Shown here: piece by piece, positions 33,821 to 42,207 of the stretch
Position numbering within the stretch: the stretch's first letter is position 1
Layout: each line of letters opens with the position of its first letter
Assembly (NCBI GenBank): GCA_963811055.1
Contig: CAWEPQ010000014.1
Coordinates: forward strand, 248,001 to 312,000
Reading direction: 5' to 3'
Origin: JACVRW01 sp963811055
GTDB taxonomy: Bacteria; Actinomycetota; Thermoleophilia; Solirubrobacterales; Thermoleophilaceae
Length of the DNA: 64,000 nt
Made by a program: the position numbers and the translations under genes
The notes under the pieces: generated by a model
Seen by the model: only the letters and a program-made list of their open reading frames with translations
Databases searched by the model: none
What the model was told of the DNA's origin: nothing

Positions 33821-34653
33821 GTGACTCGCGACGCCTACACGCCTCCGCGGCTGCTGTCGATCGCGGGCTCCGACTCCGGGCGGCGGCGCCGGGATCCAGG
33901 CCGACCTGAAGGCGTTCGCCGCGCTGCGGCGCCCACGGCATGACCGCCATCACGGCGATCACCGCGCAGAACACCGAGCGTGTCACGCGCCGTGTACCCG
34001 CTGCCGCCCGAGGTGATCGTCGAGCAGGTGCGGGCGGTGGTCGAGGACATCGGCGTGGACGCCGTGAAGATCGGCATGCTCGGCACCGCCGAGGCGATCG
34101 CGGCGGTGGACAGCGCGCTCGACCTGCTGCCGGCGGCGTGCCGGTCGTGCTCGATCCGGTGATGGTCGCCGAGAGCGGCGGCCGGCTGCTCGAGCCCGAC
34201 GCGCGAGCGCGCGCTGCGCGAGCGGCTGCGTGCCGCGCGCGACCGTGGTCACGCCGAACCTGCCGGAGGCCGCGCGCGCTGGCCGGGCCTCGACGCCGGC
34301 GACGACGCCGCGGCGAGCTCGCCCGCGCGGTCCACGCGCTCGGCCCGGCCGCGGTCGTGGTCACCGGCGGGCACCGCGACGGCGGCGAGCGACGTCTTCT
34401 TCGACGGCGAGCGGCTCGTGGAGATCCCCGGGGAGCGCCACCCCGACGGCGCCGCGCACGGCTCGGGCTGCACCCACTCGTCGGTGCTGGCGGCGCACCT
34501 GGCGCTGGGACTCGATCCGCTCGAGGCCGCCCGCCGCGCGCAAGCCATGGCCGCGGCGGCGGTGCGGGACGGGCTGCGCGGCATCGGCGCCGGCCCCGGC
34601 CCGGTGGACGTGCTCGGCATCGGACGCGGCGGCCGCCCGAGCTCGGGCCGTGA
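33821..34653 (+). CDS. thiD: Hydroxymethylpyrimidine (phosphate) kinase, multiply frameshifted
   Basis: Thiamine pyrimidine-branch kinase. Readable pieces in order: PPRLLSIAGSDSG, GIQADLKAFAAL, HGMTAITAITAQNT, PPEVIVEQVRAVVEDIGVDA, VKIGMLGTAEAIAAV, VVLDPVMVAESGGRLL, VVTPNLPEA, ALGPAAVVVTGGHRDGG, HGSGCTHSSVLAAHLALGL and VRDGLRGIGAGPGPVDVLG. These are the ribokinase-fold motifs of ThiD: GSDSGGGAGIQAD, KIGMLG, DPVM, TPN and the GSGC(T) anion hole. Frames change about seven times. The stop position is uncertain; TGA at 34651 fits the expected length. No other thiamine gene is nearby. Confidence 0.82.
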
Positions 34654-34765
34654 CCCCTCCGGGCAGCTCGGTCCAAGTGACATAATCCCTCGGCGCTCGC
34701 ACGGTTCGGGAGCGCGGCCTGTCATCACGTCACAGCCGATCGGAGCCGAGATCAAGTTCCTGCGC

Positions 34766-34999
34766 ATGAAGCCGGGTCACGGCGAGGTCCTCCTCGCCGA
34801 GGGCGATCCGCGCCTGCGCGAGGACGAGGAGCGGCTCGTCGAGGAGTTCCGCCGCCAGCTCGACGAGGGCATGTGGGCCGCCGTGCCCACCACGCTCCCC
34901 GGCAGCGGCCGGCGCGAGGCGCAGATGGTCAAGGCCTACGCCGACATCCCCGACGGCGCCGACCGGGTGATCTTCTTCCCGCGCGCGTCGGGCGGCTGA
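34766..34999 (+). CDS. Small conserved-looking protein, start uncertain
   Basis: The frame reads QPIGAEIKFLRMKPGHGEV then LLAEGDPRLREDEERLVEEF, RRQLDEGMWAAVPTT and ADRVIFFPRASGG to the stop at 34999. The first usable start in frame is ATG 34766, but the same coding character continues back to about 34727, where no start codon exists, so the 5' end is probably hidden by a frameshift like those in the adjacent genes. 77–90 residues, soluble, mixed alpha/beta. Function unknown; it lies between thiD and a membrane-anchored unknown. Confidence 0.65.
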   Translation: MKPGHGEVLLAEGDPRLREDEERLVEEFRRQLDEGMWAAVPTTLPGSGRREAQMVKAYADIPDGADRVIFFPRASGG

Positions 35000-35008
35000 C
35001 GCCGGCCG

Positions 35009-35627
35009 ATGCTGCTCGCTCTGCTGGTCCTCGCGCTCGTGGCGGCGGCGCTCGCCGGCTCCGCTCGTCGTGCCGGTGCTGACGCGCTGGCGCGAGCGCC
35101 GGCGACGCGCGCGCCGCGCCGGCGACGCGCCCGACGACCGCCTGGCGCTCTACGACCCCGGCCGCGAGCGCCGGGCCGAGCAGCGCGCCCGTGAGCTGCT
35201 GCGCTCCTGCGTGAACGCCGAGGAGTGGGGCGATGTACCGCGACCTCGGCTTCATCCGCGTCGCCGGCCGCCACACCCGCCGCGACACCGACCGCGGCCG
35301 GGCGCAGCGCCTACGCCTACCTGGTCTACCCGCACAAGCCGATCGTGGCCTACCTGCCCGCCACCGGCGCCTCCTCAGCGAGTACTGCGTCGAGTTCCCG
35401 GACCTGAGCGGCGGCGGTGGCGCCAGCGCGGCTGCCCGCCTCGGACGACGTGCTGGCCAAGTGGATGGCGCTCACCTCCGACGAGGACCGCGTGATCCGC
35501 CGCGCCAACATGCACCTCGTGGGCCGGCAGCTCGACCCGGCGCGCGTGCGCCGCGACCTCTGGCGCCTCGCGGAGTGGGAGCGCCGCCGCCAGCGGCGCG
35601 GCGAGCTGCCGTCGGGCGCCGCAGTGA
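35009..35627 (+). CDS. Membrane-anchored protein of unknown function, multiply frameshifted
   Basis: Starts MLLALLVLALVAAALAGS, a single N-terminal membrane anchor. It then continues through several frames: LTRWRERRRRARRAGDAP, DDRLALYDPGRERRAEQRAR, YRDLGFIRVAGRHT, AYAYLVYPHKPIVAYLPATG, SEYCVEFPDLSGG, SDDVLAKWMALTSDEDRVIR and VRRDLWRLAEWERRRQRRGE. About 205 residues. The cytoplasmic part mixes Arg-rich helices and a small beta region; no known family is recognised. Its TGA overlaps the ilvD GTG, so it is coupled to ilvD. The frame changes are of the same kind as in the flanking genes. Confidence 0.6.
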
Positions 35628-37308
35628 GCGCGGACCCGCGCAGCCGCAGCCGGGTCGATCCTCGAGGGCCCGACCGGGCCCAGGCGCGCGCGTACCTGAA
35701 GGGCATCGGCTTCGACGACGACGCGCTGAAGCGGCCGATCGTCGGCATCGCCAACACCTGGACCGAGACGATGCCGTGCAACTTCCACCTGCGCGCGCCT
35801 GGCGGAGAAGGTCAAGGAGGGCGTGCGCGCGGCCGGCGGCACGCCGATGGAGTTCAACACGGTCGCGATCTCCGACGGCATCACGATGGGCACCGAGGGC
35901 ATGAGGGCCTCGCTCGTCAGCCGCGAGGTGATCGCCGACTCGATCGAGCTCGTGGCGCGCGGCCACATGTTCGACGCCGTGGTCGCCCTCTCCGGCTGCG
36001 ACAAGACGATCCCCGGCTGCGTGATGGCGCTCGCCCGCCTCGACGTGCCGAGCCTGATGCTCTACGGCGGCTCGATCGCGCCCGGGCGCTGGCGCGGCAA
36101 GGACGTGACGATCCAGGACGTGTTCGAGGGCATCGGCGCACACGCCGCCGGCGACCTGACCGACGACGAGCTGACCGAGCTCGAGAACGTCGCCTCGCCC
36201 GGGCGCGGGCGCCTGCGGCGGCCAGTTCACCGCCAACACGATGGCGATGGCCTTCGAGGTGCTCGGCATCTCGCCCGATGGGCAGCTCGATGGTGCCCGC
36301 CGAGGACGGCAAGAAGGGCGCAGGTGGCCGAGGAGTGCGGCCGGCTCGTGATGGACGTGCTCGAGCGGGACCTGCGGCCGAGCCGGATCATCACCCGCGA
36401 CGCGCTCGAGAACGCGATCGCGTCGGGCGCCATGTCCGGCGGCTCCACCAACGCTGGTGCTGCACCTGCTCGCCGTGGCCCACGAGGCCGGTGTGCCGCT
36501 GCGAGCTCGAGGACTTCGACCGGATCGCGTGGAGCACCCCGCTGCTGGCCGACCTCAAGCCCGGCGGCCGCTTCGTGGCCACCGACCTCTACCGCGCCGG
36601 CGGCGTGCCGCTCGTGGTCCGAGCGCCTCAAGGAGGCCGGCCTGCTCCACGAGGACGCCGTGACGGTGACCGGCCAGACGATCGGCGAGGATGGCCGACG
36701 GCGCCGAGGAGACCGAGGGCCAGGAGGTGATGCGCCCGGTCGACACCCGATCAAGCCGAACGGCGGCTTCGCGATCCTGCGCGGCAACCTCGCGCCCGAC
36801 GGGCTGCGTGGTCAAGCTCTCCGGCCACGACCGCATGGAGCACCGCGGCCCGGCGCGCGTGTTCGAGCGCGAGGAGGACGCGTTCGCCGCCGTGGTGGCC
36901 AGGTCGATCCAGCCGGGCGAGGTCGTGGTGATCCGCAACGAGGGCCCGGCGGGCGGCCCGGGGATGCGCGAGATGCTCGCACGTGACAGCGGCGCTGGTG
37001 GGCGAGGGCCTGGGCGACTCCGTGGCGCTGCTCACCGACGGCCGCTTCTCCGGCGCCACGCACGGCTTCATGGCCGGCCACGTGGCCCCCGAGGCGCCGC
37101 CACGGCGGGCCGATCGCCGCCGTGCAGCGACGGCGACACCGTCGTGTTCGACGTGGCCGGCCGCGAGCTGAACGTCGAGCTCACCGGACGAGAGATCGCC
37201 GAGCGGCTCGAGGCCTACGAGTCGCCCGCCACGCGCTACGAGAACGGCGTGCTCGGCAAGTACGCCCGCCACGTGGAGTCGGCGGCGCTCGGCGCGATCA
37301 CGACCTAG
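35624..37308 (+). CDS. ilvD: Dihydroxy-acid dehydratase, multiply frameshifted
   Basis: Fe-S dehydratase of branched-chain amino-acid and CoA-precursor synthesis. About 560 residues once repaired, the normal length. Pieces: YLKGIGFDDDALKRPIVGIA, NTWTETMPCNFHLR (first cluster Cys), FNTVAISDGITMGTEGMRAS, VALSGCDKTIPGCVMAL (second cluster Cys and Lys), ACGGQFTANTMAMAFEVLG (third Cys), GSTNAVLHLLAVAHEAGV and LLTDGRFSGATHGFMAGHVA. About a dozen indels split it. Several are visible as one extra base inside an otherwise exact motif, and one looks like a lost C in ACCCCG. Its TAG stop lies in the CTAG shared with the convergent beta-helix gene. Confidence 0.88.
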
Positions 37309-38734
37309 TTCGGGTCTGACGTAGCCGATCGTGTGGATTGCGATCGATTGGTTGTGAGTGGTGGGGCGAAGGGGTTGTCGGATCGTTGATGTAGCTGTCG
37401 ATGTTGAAGCGGCGTGAGCTCGGGCGTGGGTTAGCGAAGCGGGCAACGCGCTGTTCGCCTGAGTGGATGCGAGCAGTAGTAGCGGGGTTGAGCTGGAGTC
37501 GGTAGGGGAGCGGCAGCGTGACAGCGGCCGGGGTGCCGGCCTGGATCCTGGCCTGGAAGCTGCGTATCAGTCCTTGGCCGGGCTGGCCGGCGAACTCGTT
37601 GTAGATGATGCCGCGGAGGATCTGGGAGCCGCTGCTGGCGCCGCCGCCGTCGAGGTAGACGCGCAGCTGTTTGATCGCGGCGGGGAAGTAGAGGAAGTAG
37701 CGGCTGGCGCGCTTGGAGTCGGCCGTCATCGCGCTGAAGCTCTGACCCGGGTTGCCGCCGCCGAACAGGAATCCTTGCGGCCGGCAGACCACCCCGACGC
37801 ACTGACGCGCATCCCCGTTCCCCGCGGCACGGTTGCCACCACATCCTCCGTTCCTCGTCGGCGTTGATGCCAAGCGCGGTGTTCGCGTTGGCGACGTTGT
37901 CGGTGAGGGTGCTGGGTGCCGAAGGAGTCCGGGATGTTGTTGCCGCTGTCGATCCCGTCACCGCCGTTGTTCGCGACGGTGTTGCCGTCCACAGCACGGA
38001 CGCGCCGTCGGGGACCTTGATGCCGTCGCCGGAGCTGCGGCGGACGTGTTGTTCACGATCCGGTTTCCCACCGGGAACCGTTCGAAGGCGACATCTCTGA
38101 AGAGGATCCCGTCGCCCGGGGCATCGAGCACCGTGTTACTCAGGATCAGGTTGTCGCTCACGCCATCACCGCGGAAGCTCTGCCCGAGGCTGATTCCTCC
38201 CCCGGAGAGGCGGTTGCCCGTCACCCGATTCCGGCTCGACATGTCCAGTCCGATCCCCGCGCCGGTGAGCACGTTCTGCTCGACCCGGACGTCTGTTGCG
38301 AAGAAGAGACCGATGCCGCCGCCCTCCAACGAGAGGCCGGCGATCAATCCGCCCTCGATGTCGCCGCCAGGGGTGTAGAACGACACCCCGGACTCGAACT
38401 GCCGGATCGTGCCGTTCCTGACGGTCACACCGTCGAAGGAGGGCAGATCCCCGCCGTTCGGGCTGAAGCCGTTCGCGATCCCGACGTCGCCGTCGCCCTC
38501 GCCGGAAACCGGGCCGTCGCCGTCGATCGTGTGGCCGTCCAGGTCGAGCGTGATCGCGTCCGCGCCAATGCGGAGCCCGTCACCGGGACAGTTGGTGAGG
38601 TCGTTGCCGACGATGGTGTCGCTCGTGATGGTCTGGCCGCAGGACACCGTGACCGCTTGTCCATGCGCCGCGGCCGGAAGGACGGCGGCGAGCGCTGCGG
38701 CGAGACCGATCGAGATGAGGTGACGGGCCCTCAC
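37305..38734 (-). CDS. Secreted right-handed beta-helix protein with a C-terminal beta-domain, frameshifted
   Basis: The GTG start at 38734 opens a signal peptide (MRARHLISIGLAAALAAVLPAAAHGQA in total; core LISIGLAAALAAVL). A parallel beta-helix follows with repeated GD/NG turns: TITSDTIVGNDLTNCPGDGL, ITLDLDGHTIDGDGP, GVTVRNGTIRQFESGV and NRVTGNRLSGGGISLG. After frame changes near 38040 and in 37790–37990 the C-terminal domain follows (FSAMTADSKRASRYFLYFPA, QLRVYLDGGGASSGSQILRG, IIYNEFAGQPG, RFANPRPSSRRFNIDSY and NQSIAIHTIGYVRPEL). The helix part resembles pectate-lyase/NosD-like folds, the C-terminal part a jelly-roll-type adhesion domain. About 475 residues. Extracellular carbohydrate or surface binding is inferred. 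The last 140 bases are less GC-rich than the surroundings. Confidence 0.7.
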
Positions 38735-38796
38735 GCGCTTACAGTCTCGCGCGAGCGGCCTCACCCGGTCAAGGGCGACGAGCAACTGACGCGGCT

Positions 38797-39181
38797 TTAG
38801 CTGGGCCCAGAAGTCCTTGACGATCTCGCCGTCGCCGCCATGGCGGGGGCCGAAGGCGAGGACCTCGAGCCCCTCGTCGCCTGCCTCCAGCGAGCGGGTG
38901 ACCTTGGGCGCCATGCGGATGGCGTCCATCGGGCCGACGTCGATGATCTGGTCGTCGAGCTTGAGACGCCCGCTCCCGGACAGCACCACGTAGATCTCCT
39001 CGGCCTCCTCGTGGCGATGGCCGAACGGCTGCTGCTTGCCGGGCCGGAGCACGATGTAGGCGAGACCCGTGTTCTTGGCATCGAGGTCCTCGCGAGGGAA
39101 CCGCGCCTCCTGGGTCTCGGAGTAGCCGTACTTGACCGCCGAGTCCTCGACTTCGTTGAGATTCTTGATCGTGTAGCTCAC
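38797..39181 (-). CDS. Cupin-domain protein
   Basis: About 127 residues. YIVLRPGKQQPFGHRHEEAE then EIYVVLSGSGRLKLDD is the cupin metal-binding motif 1 (G-x-H-x-H … E … G). MDAIRMAPKVTRSLEAGDEG is motif 2 with a weaker ligand set. The GTG at 39181 has TAGGGT 7 nt upstream. As given, the frame has no stop and reads on into the signal peptide of the beta-helix gene. A TAA at 38797–38799 one frame away, right after DFWAQ, is the expected end, so one surplus base is suspected. Small single-domain cupins bind metals or sugars; substrate unknown. Confidence 0.75.
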
Positions 39182-39188
39182 GCCCGGG

Positions 39189-39194
39189 ACCCTA
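39189..39194 (-). promoter_or_regulatory. Putative leaderless -10 of the cupin gene
   Basis: TAGGGT on the minus strand, 7 nt before the GTG at 39181. Confidence 0.45.
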
Positions 39195-39207
39195 CCCGGG
39201 CGGCGGG

Positions 39208-40212
39208 TCAGGCGACCTGAGTGGCGCCGGGCACCGACTCGAGGGCCTCGGCGGGGCCGGTCTCGGCCAGGAAGTCCGACAGCATGTCGTTGAAGGCGCC
39301 GGGCCGCTCGAGCATCGGCACGTGCCCGGTGTCGGCCATCAGGGTCTTGCGGGCGTCCGGGATCAGCCGCTCGAACTCGTCGGCGTCGCCCGCCGGCAGG
39401 ACCGCGTCGTTCTCGCCCCACACGACCAGCGTGGGGCAGGCGATCTCGGGCAGCCGCTCGCGGAAGTCGTAATCGAGGCAGGCGCGGAGGGCATCGTCAA
39501 AACCGGGCTTGGCGGCGCCCTTCATCATCGCCTCGTAGACCAGGTCGGGATCGAGCCGGCTCGGATGCCGGGCCACCAGCGCCAGCGCCAGGTGCCGCGA
39601 TATCGGCCGCCGCGCGACGGCGCGATGGCGGGCGGCGGTGTACCCGATGAACATGGTGGCGGCGCGCGCAATCGCTGACACCGGCGTGTTGTAGAGCTCC
39701 GTGGTGGTGATGCCCGCGGCCGACACGAGCATGAGCCGCTCCACCCGCTCGGGGTGGCGGAACGCCAGCTCGGCGCCCACGAAGCCGCCCATCGAGTTGC
39801 CCACCACGGCGACGGCTCCCAGCCCGAGGTCATTGCAGGCCGCCTCGACCACGTCGGCGTAGCCCGAGATGGAGATCTTCTCGTTCGGCATCGAGGAGAG
39901 TCCGAATCCGGGCAGGTCGAGCGCCACCGTGCGTCGCTCGAGAGCCATGCGCGGGATGTTCTCGATCCAGTTCTGCCACTGGCCGCCGAGCCCGTGCACG
40001 AACACCACGGGCGTGCGGTCGTGGGCGGCGGGATCCTCCGGGATCAGGTCGATGTAGTTGATCTCGGAGCCGCCGAACGGATGCGTCCTGAGCAGCTCCC
40101 GCCAGTCCACGTTTCTCCAGCTGGGCTCGGCGGTCTCGCCGTAGTCCTGACCCGCGCTGCGCGCCCGTCGCGGCGTGGCCGGGACGGCGTGGGAGGCGAG
40201 CACTCTGGGCAT
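39208..40212 (-). CDS. Alpha/beta hydrolase
   Basis: 334 residues. VVFVHGLGGQWQNW is the oxyanion HG loop and LDLPGFGLSS the cap-side strand. VVGNSMGGFVGAELAFRHPE holds the nucleophile Ser in GNSMGG, VVWGENDAVLP the acid Asp, and ADTGHVPMLERPGAFN the catalytic His. This is the arrangement of lipase/epoxide-hydrolase/C–C-hydrolase type enzymes. The N-terminal 60 residues are an unconserved leader (no signal peptide). ATG 40212 has TACAGT at 6 nt in a -10 shared with the divergent HAD gene. Substrate unknown. Confidence 0.88.
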   Translation of the reverse strand: MPRVLASHAVPATPRRARSAGQDYGETAEPSWRNVDWRELLRTHPFGGSEINYIDLIPEDPAAHDRTPVVFVHGLGGQWQNWIENIPRMALERRTVALDLPGFGLSSMPNEKISISGYADVVEAACNDLGLGAVAVVGNSMGGFVGAELAFRHPERVERLMLVSAAGITTTELYNTPVSAIARAATMFIGYTAARHRAVARRPISRHLALALVARHPSRLDPDLVYEAMMKGAAKPGFDDALRACLDYDFRERLPEIACPTLVVWGENDAVLPAGDADEFERLIPDARKTLMADTGHVPMLERPGAFNDMLSDFLAETGPAEALESVPGATQVA

Positions 40213-40232
40213 GCGCTTACTGTAGTGCGCCT
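40213..40232. promoter_or_regulatory. Bidirectional promoter with overlapping -10 elements
   Basis: Only 20 bases separate two divergent start codons. TACTGTA (40218–40224) gives TACTGT rightward (9 nt before GTG 40233) and TACAGT leftward (6 nt before ATG 40212), so one near-symmetric element may serve both genes, both leaderless. Confidence 0.55.
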
Positions 40233-40796
40233 GTGGCCCGGATCGCGCTGGACATCGACTCGACGCTGCACCCCTACTGGGACCTCCTTCAGCGCATCGT
40301 GCAGGAGCGCTACGGGGTGCATCTCCCCTATGAGGACCAGCACGACTGGGGCATCACGGCCCTCGAGCGCGACGCTCTCGTGCACTGCGTGGAGGAGACC
40401 CATTCGGACGAGAACATCGCCGCCGGTGAGCCGTATCCTGACGCCGTCGAGACCGTGCGCGACTGGCACGAAAGCGGCCACTGGATCCACGTGACGAGCC
40501 ACCGCCGAGACAGCACCCGGCCGGCCACCGAGGCCTGGCTCGAGCAGATCGGCATGCCGTACGACGACCTGCACTGCTCGTTCGACAAGATCACCCGCTG
40601 CCAGGAGCTGGGCATCCACGTGCTGGTGGACGACAGCCCGGTCAACATCGCCCGCGCTCGCGACGCCGGCATCGTGGCCGCCACGATCGTCCACCCCTGG
40701 AACACCGAGCTCGTCGAGCGCGAGGGAGTGATCGGCGCACCCGACTGGATCGGGTTGCGGGCCAAGCTCGACCCGGTGCTCGACAGGATCGGCTGA
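40233..40796 (+). CDS. HAD-superfamily 5'-nucleotidase-like protein
   Basis: 187 residues. RIALDIDSTLHPYW is HAD motif I (DxDxT), IHVTSHRRDS motif II (Ser/Thr region), FDKITRCQELGI the Lys region and VLVDDSPVNIARARDAGIV motif IV. The layout without a large cap resembles the 5'(3')-deoxyribonucleotidase/NT5C-like group. Contains HWIHVTSH and repeated His/Trp. A GTG start, sharing a promoter with the alpha/beta hydrolase. Followed 4 bases later by a methyltransferase gene. Confidence 0.82.
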   Translation: MARIALDIDSTLHPYWDLLQRIVQERYGVHLPYEDQHDWGITALERDALVHCVEETHSDENIAAGEPYPDAVETVRDWHESGHWIHVTSHRRDSTRPATEAWLEQIGMPYDDLHCSFDKITRCQELGIHVLVDDSPVNIARARDAGIVAATIVHPWNTELVEREGVIGAPDWIGLRAKLDPVLDRIG

Positions 40797-40800
40797 GCCG

Positions 40801-41430
40801 ATGGCGCTCCCGGACGGGCTCCGCAAGAAGGCCCCGGTGCGCGTGCGCCATAGCCGTGGCCTGCGCCAGCTGGCGCTCCGCACCGGGCTGGTGGCACCGC
40901 GCACCACCCACTCCCCGGCGGAGTCGGGGATGCTTCACCGGCTGGCCGCAGGCCGCCGGCGCGCAGTGGGGATCGGGGTGCACGAGGGCGCGGCGGCGCT
41001 GGTGCTGGTGGCCGGCCTCCCGCAGGGCGCCGACCTCCACCTGGTGGACCCGTTCGGCGAGTCCACGCAGTCGCGGGAGCCGGCTGACGAGCACGCCGTA
41101 AAGGCGGTCGTGGGACGCGCCGCGCGGCGCCGGGGCGGACCGCGCCTCCACTGGCACGTGGCGGCGTCGCCGGACGTGGCGGGCGGCTGGAGCATCCCGG
41201 TGGACCTCGTGTTCATCGACGGCGATCCCGCGCGCGAGGCGTGCCGCCACGACTGGGACGCATGGAGCCCGCACGTGCGCGGGGGCGGGGTGGTGGCCTT
41301 CCACGGCGCGCGCGGCGGTGAGCCGGGTCCCACCTCGGTGGTCACCGAGCTGTTCGGCGCCGGCGACCCGCCCGGCTGGCGGATCCTCGCCGAGCGCGAC
41401 ACCATCGTCGTGGTCGAGCGCCTGGCCTAG
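40801..41430 (+). CDS. Class I SAM methyltransferase-like protein
   Basis: 209 residues. It has a Rossmann-like core with GIGVHEGAAALVLVAGLPQG (motif I region, G-rich but atypical), LHLVDPFGE (acidic end of strand 2) and VDLVFIDGDPAREACRHDWD followed by WSPHVRGGGVVAFHG. The last resembles the Methyltransf_24 group (…VFIDGDHxYE…D…W…L.PGG), with the usual His replaced by Pro. It follows the HAD gene by 4 bases, so they are co-transcribed. Acceptor substrate unknown. The unusual motif I makes catalytic activity uncertain. Confidence 0.7.
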   Translation: MALPDGLRKKAPVRVRHSRGLRQLALRTGLVAPRTTHSPAESGMLHRLAAGRRRAVGIGVHEGAAALVLVAGLPQGADLHLVDPFGESTQSREPADEHAVKAVVGRAARRRGGPRLHWHVAASPDVAGGWSIPVDLVFIDGDPAREACRHDWDAWSPHVRGGGVVAFHGARGGEPGPTSVVTELFGAGDPPGWRILAERDTIVVVERLA

Positions 41431-41439
41431 CCCAGCGGG

Positions 41440-42156
41440 TCAGCCCACGTAGCCGAAGCGCTCGAGCACCGGGATCTCGTGGATCTGCGGAGGCTGGAGG
41501 TGGTCCCAGAGCACGCCCGGGGGGCGCTCATAGGCGCCGTCCACCTCGATCACCGCGCGTGAGGTGGCGATCAGGTTGACCGGGATGTCGTGAGCCGTCA
41601 TCAGGAGGTTCTCACGCAGGATCTGGATCGGGTGGACGGTCGTGGCCACCACGGTGTGACGGTCGATCTTGCCCGCCTCGGAGAGCAGCCCGTACTCCAG
41701 GTCCGAGAACCCGCCGCCCTTGCCGAGCCGGGCTCCTTTCAGGTTCACGGCCACCGAGCCGCTGAGCACGAGGTCGAGCTGCGGCACCTGGTCGAGGTCG
41801 ATCACGGTGCCGTGCCGGAGCGCTCCCTTGATCGTGGCCGCCTCGCGCAGCTCGTGGGGCGAGAGCCCGCGCGGGTCGAGCAGCCGGAACGGATGCAGGT
41901 CGCGCAGTCTCGGGACGGCCATCACCAGGACCTTTCCCTGCTCGAGCGCCAGCCGCCGGGCGTGGGTCTGGGGAGAGTCCGGGTTGGCCTTGACGGTCGT
42001 GGCCGCCTGCCAGGCCGGATGCCGCGCCAGACGCTCCGCCGCCGCCTTGGCTCCGGCGTAGTTGGGGATGCGTCCCTCGGCTCCCGGGAAGCGGGCCACG
42101 CCCTCGCGCTCCATGGCGTGCCAGACGTCCTCCCGGACCTTGTCCTTGGAGCGCAT
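41440..42156 (-). CDS. 5-formyltetrahydrofolate cyclo-ligase-like protein
   Basis: 238 residues. KDKVREDVWHAMEREGVARFP and the C-terminal LGKGGGFSDLEYGLLSEAGK correspond to the two ends of the 5-FTHF cyclo-ligase fold; the latter matches its G-x-G-x-G-Y-Y-D-R loop in altered form. VLVMAVPRLRDLHPFRLLDP lies between. The longer, Pro-containing middle suits the MTHFS-domain subgroup rather than classical FAU1, so the substrate may differ. ATG 42156 has TACGAT 9 nt upstream. It is divergent from the acyltransferase gene with 51 bases between the starts. Confidence 0.75.
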   Translation of the reverse strand: MRSKDKVREDVWHAMEREGVARFPGAEGRIPNYAGAKAAAERLARHPAWQAATTVKANPDSPQTHARRLALEQGKVLVMAVPRLRDLHPFRLLDPRGLSPHELREAATIKGALRHGTVIDLDQVPQLDLVLSGSVAVNLKGARLGKGGGFSDLEYGLLSEAGKIDRHTVVATTVHPIQILRENLLMTAHDIPVNLIATSRAVIEVDGAYERPPGVLWDHLQPPQIHEIPVLERFGYVG

Positions 42157-42165
42157 GCGGGCGTG

Positions 42166-42171
42166 ATCGTA
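42166..42171 (-). promoter_or_regulatory. Putative leaderless -10 of the cyclo-ligase-like gene
   Basis: TACGAT on the minus strand, 9 nt before the ATG at 42156. Confidence 0.4.
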
Positions 42172-42195
42172 ACGTCGGCACCGCTCGGGCCCTGG

Positions 42196-42201
42196 CACAA
42201 T
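42196..42201 (+). promoter_or_regulatory. Putative leaderless -10 of the acyltransferase gene
   Basis: CACAAT, 6 nt before the ATG at 42208. Confidence 0.4.
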
Positions 42202-42207
42202 CGCCCG

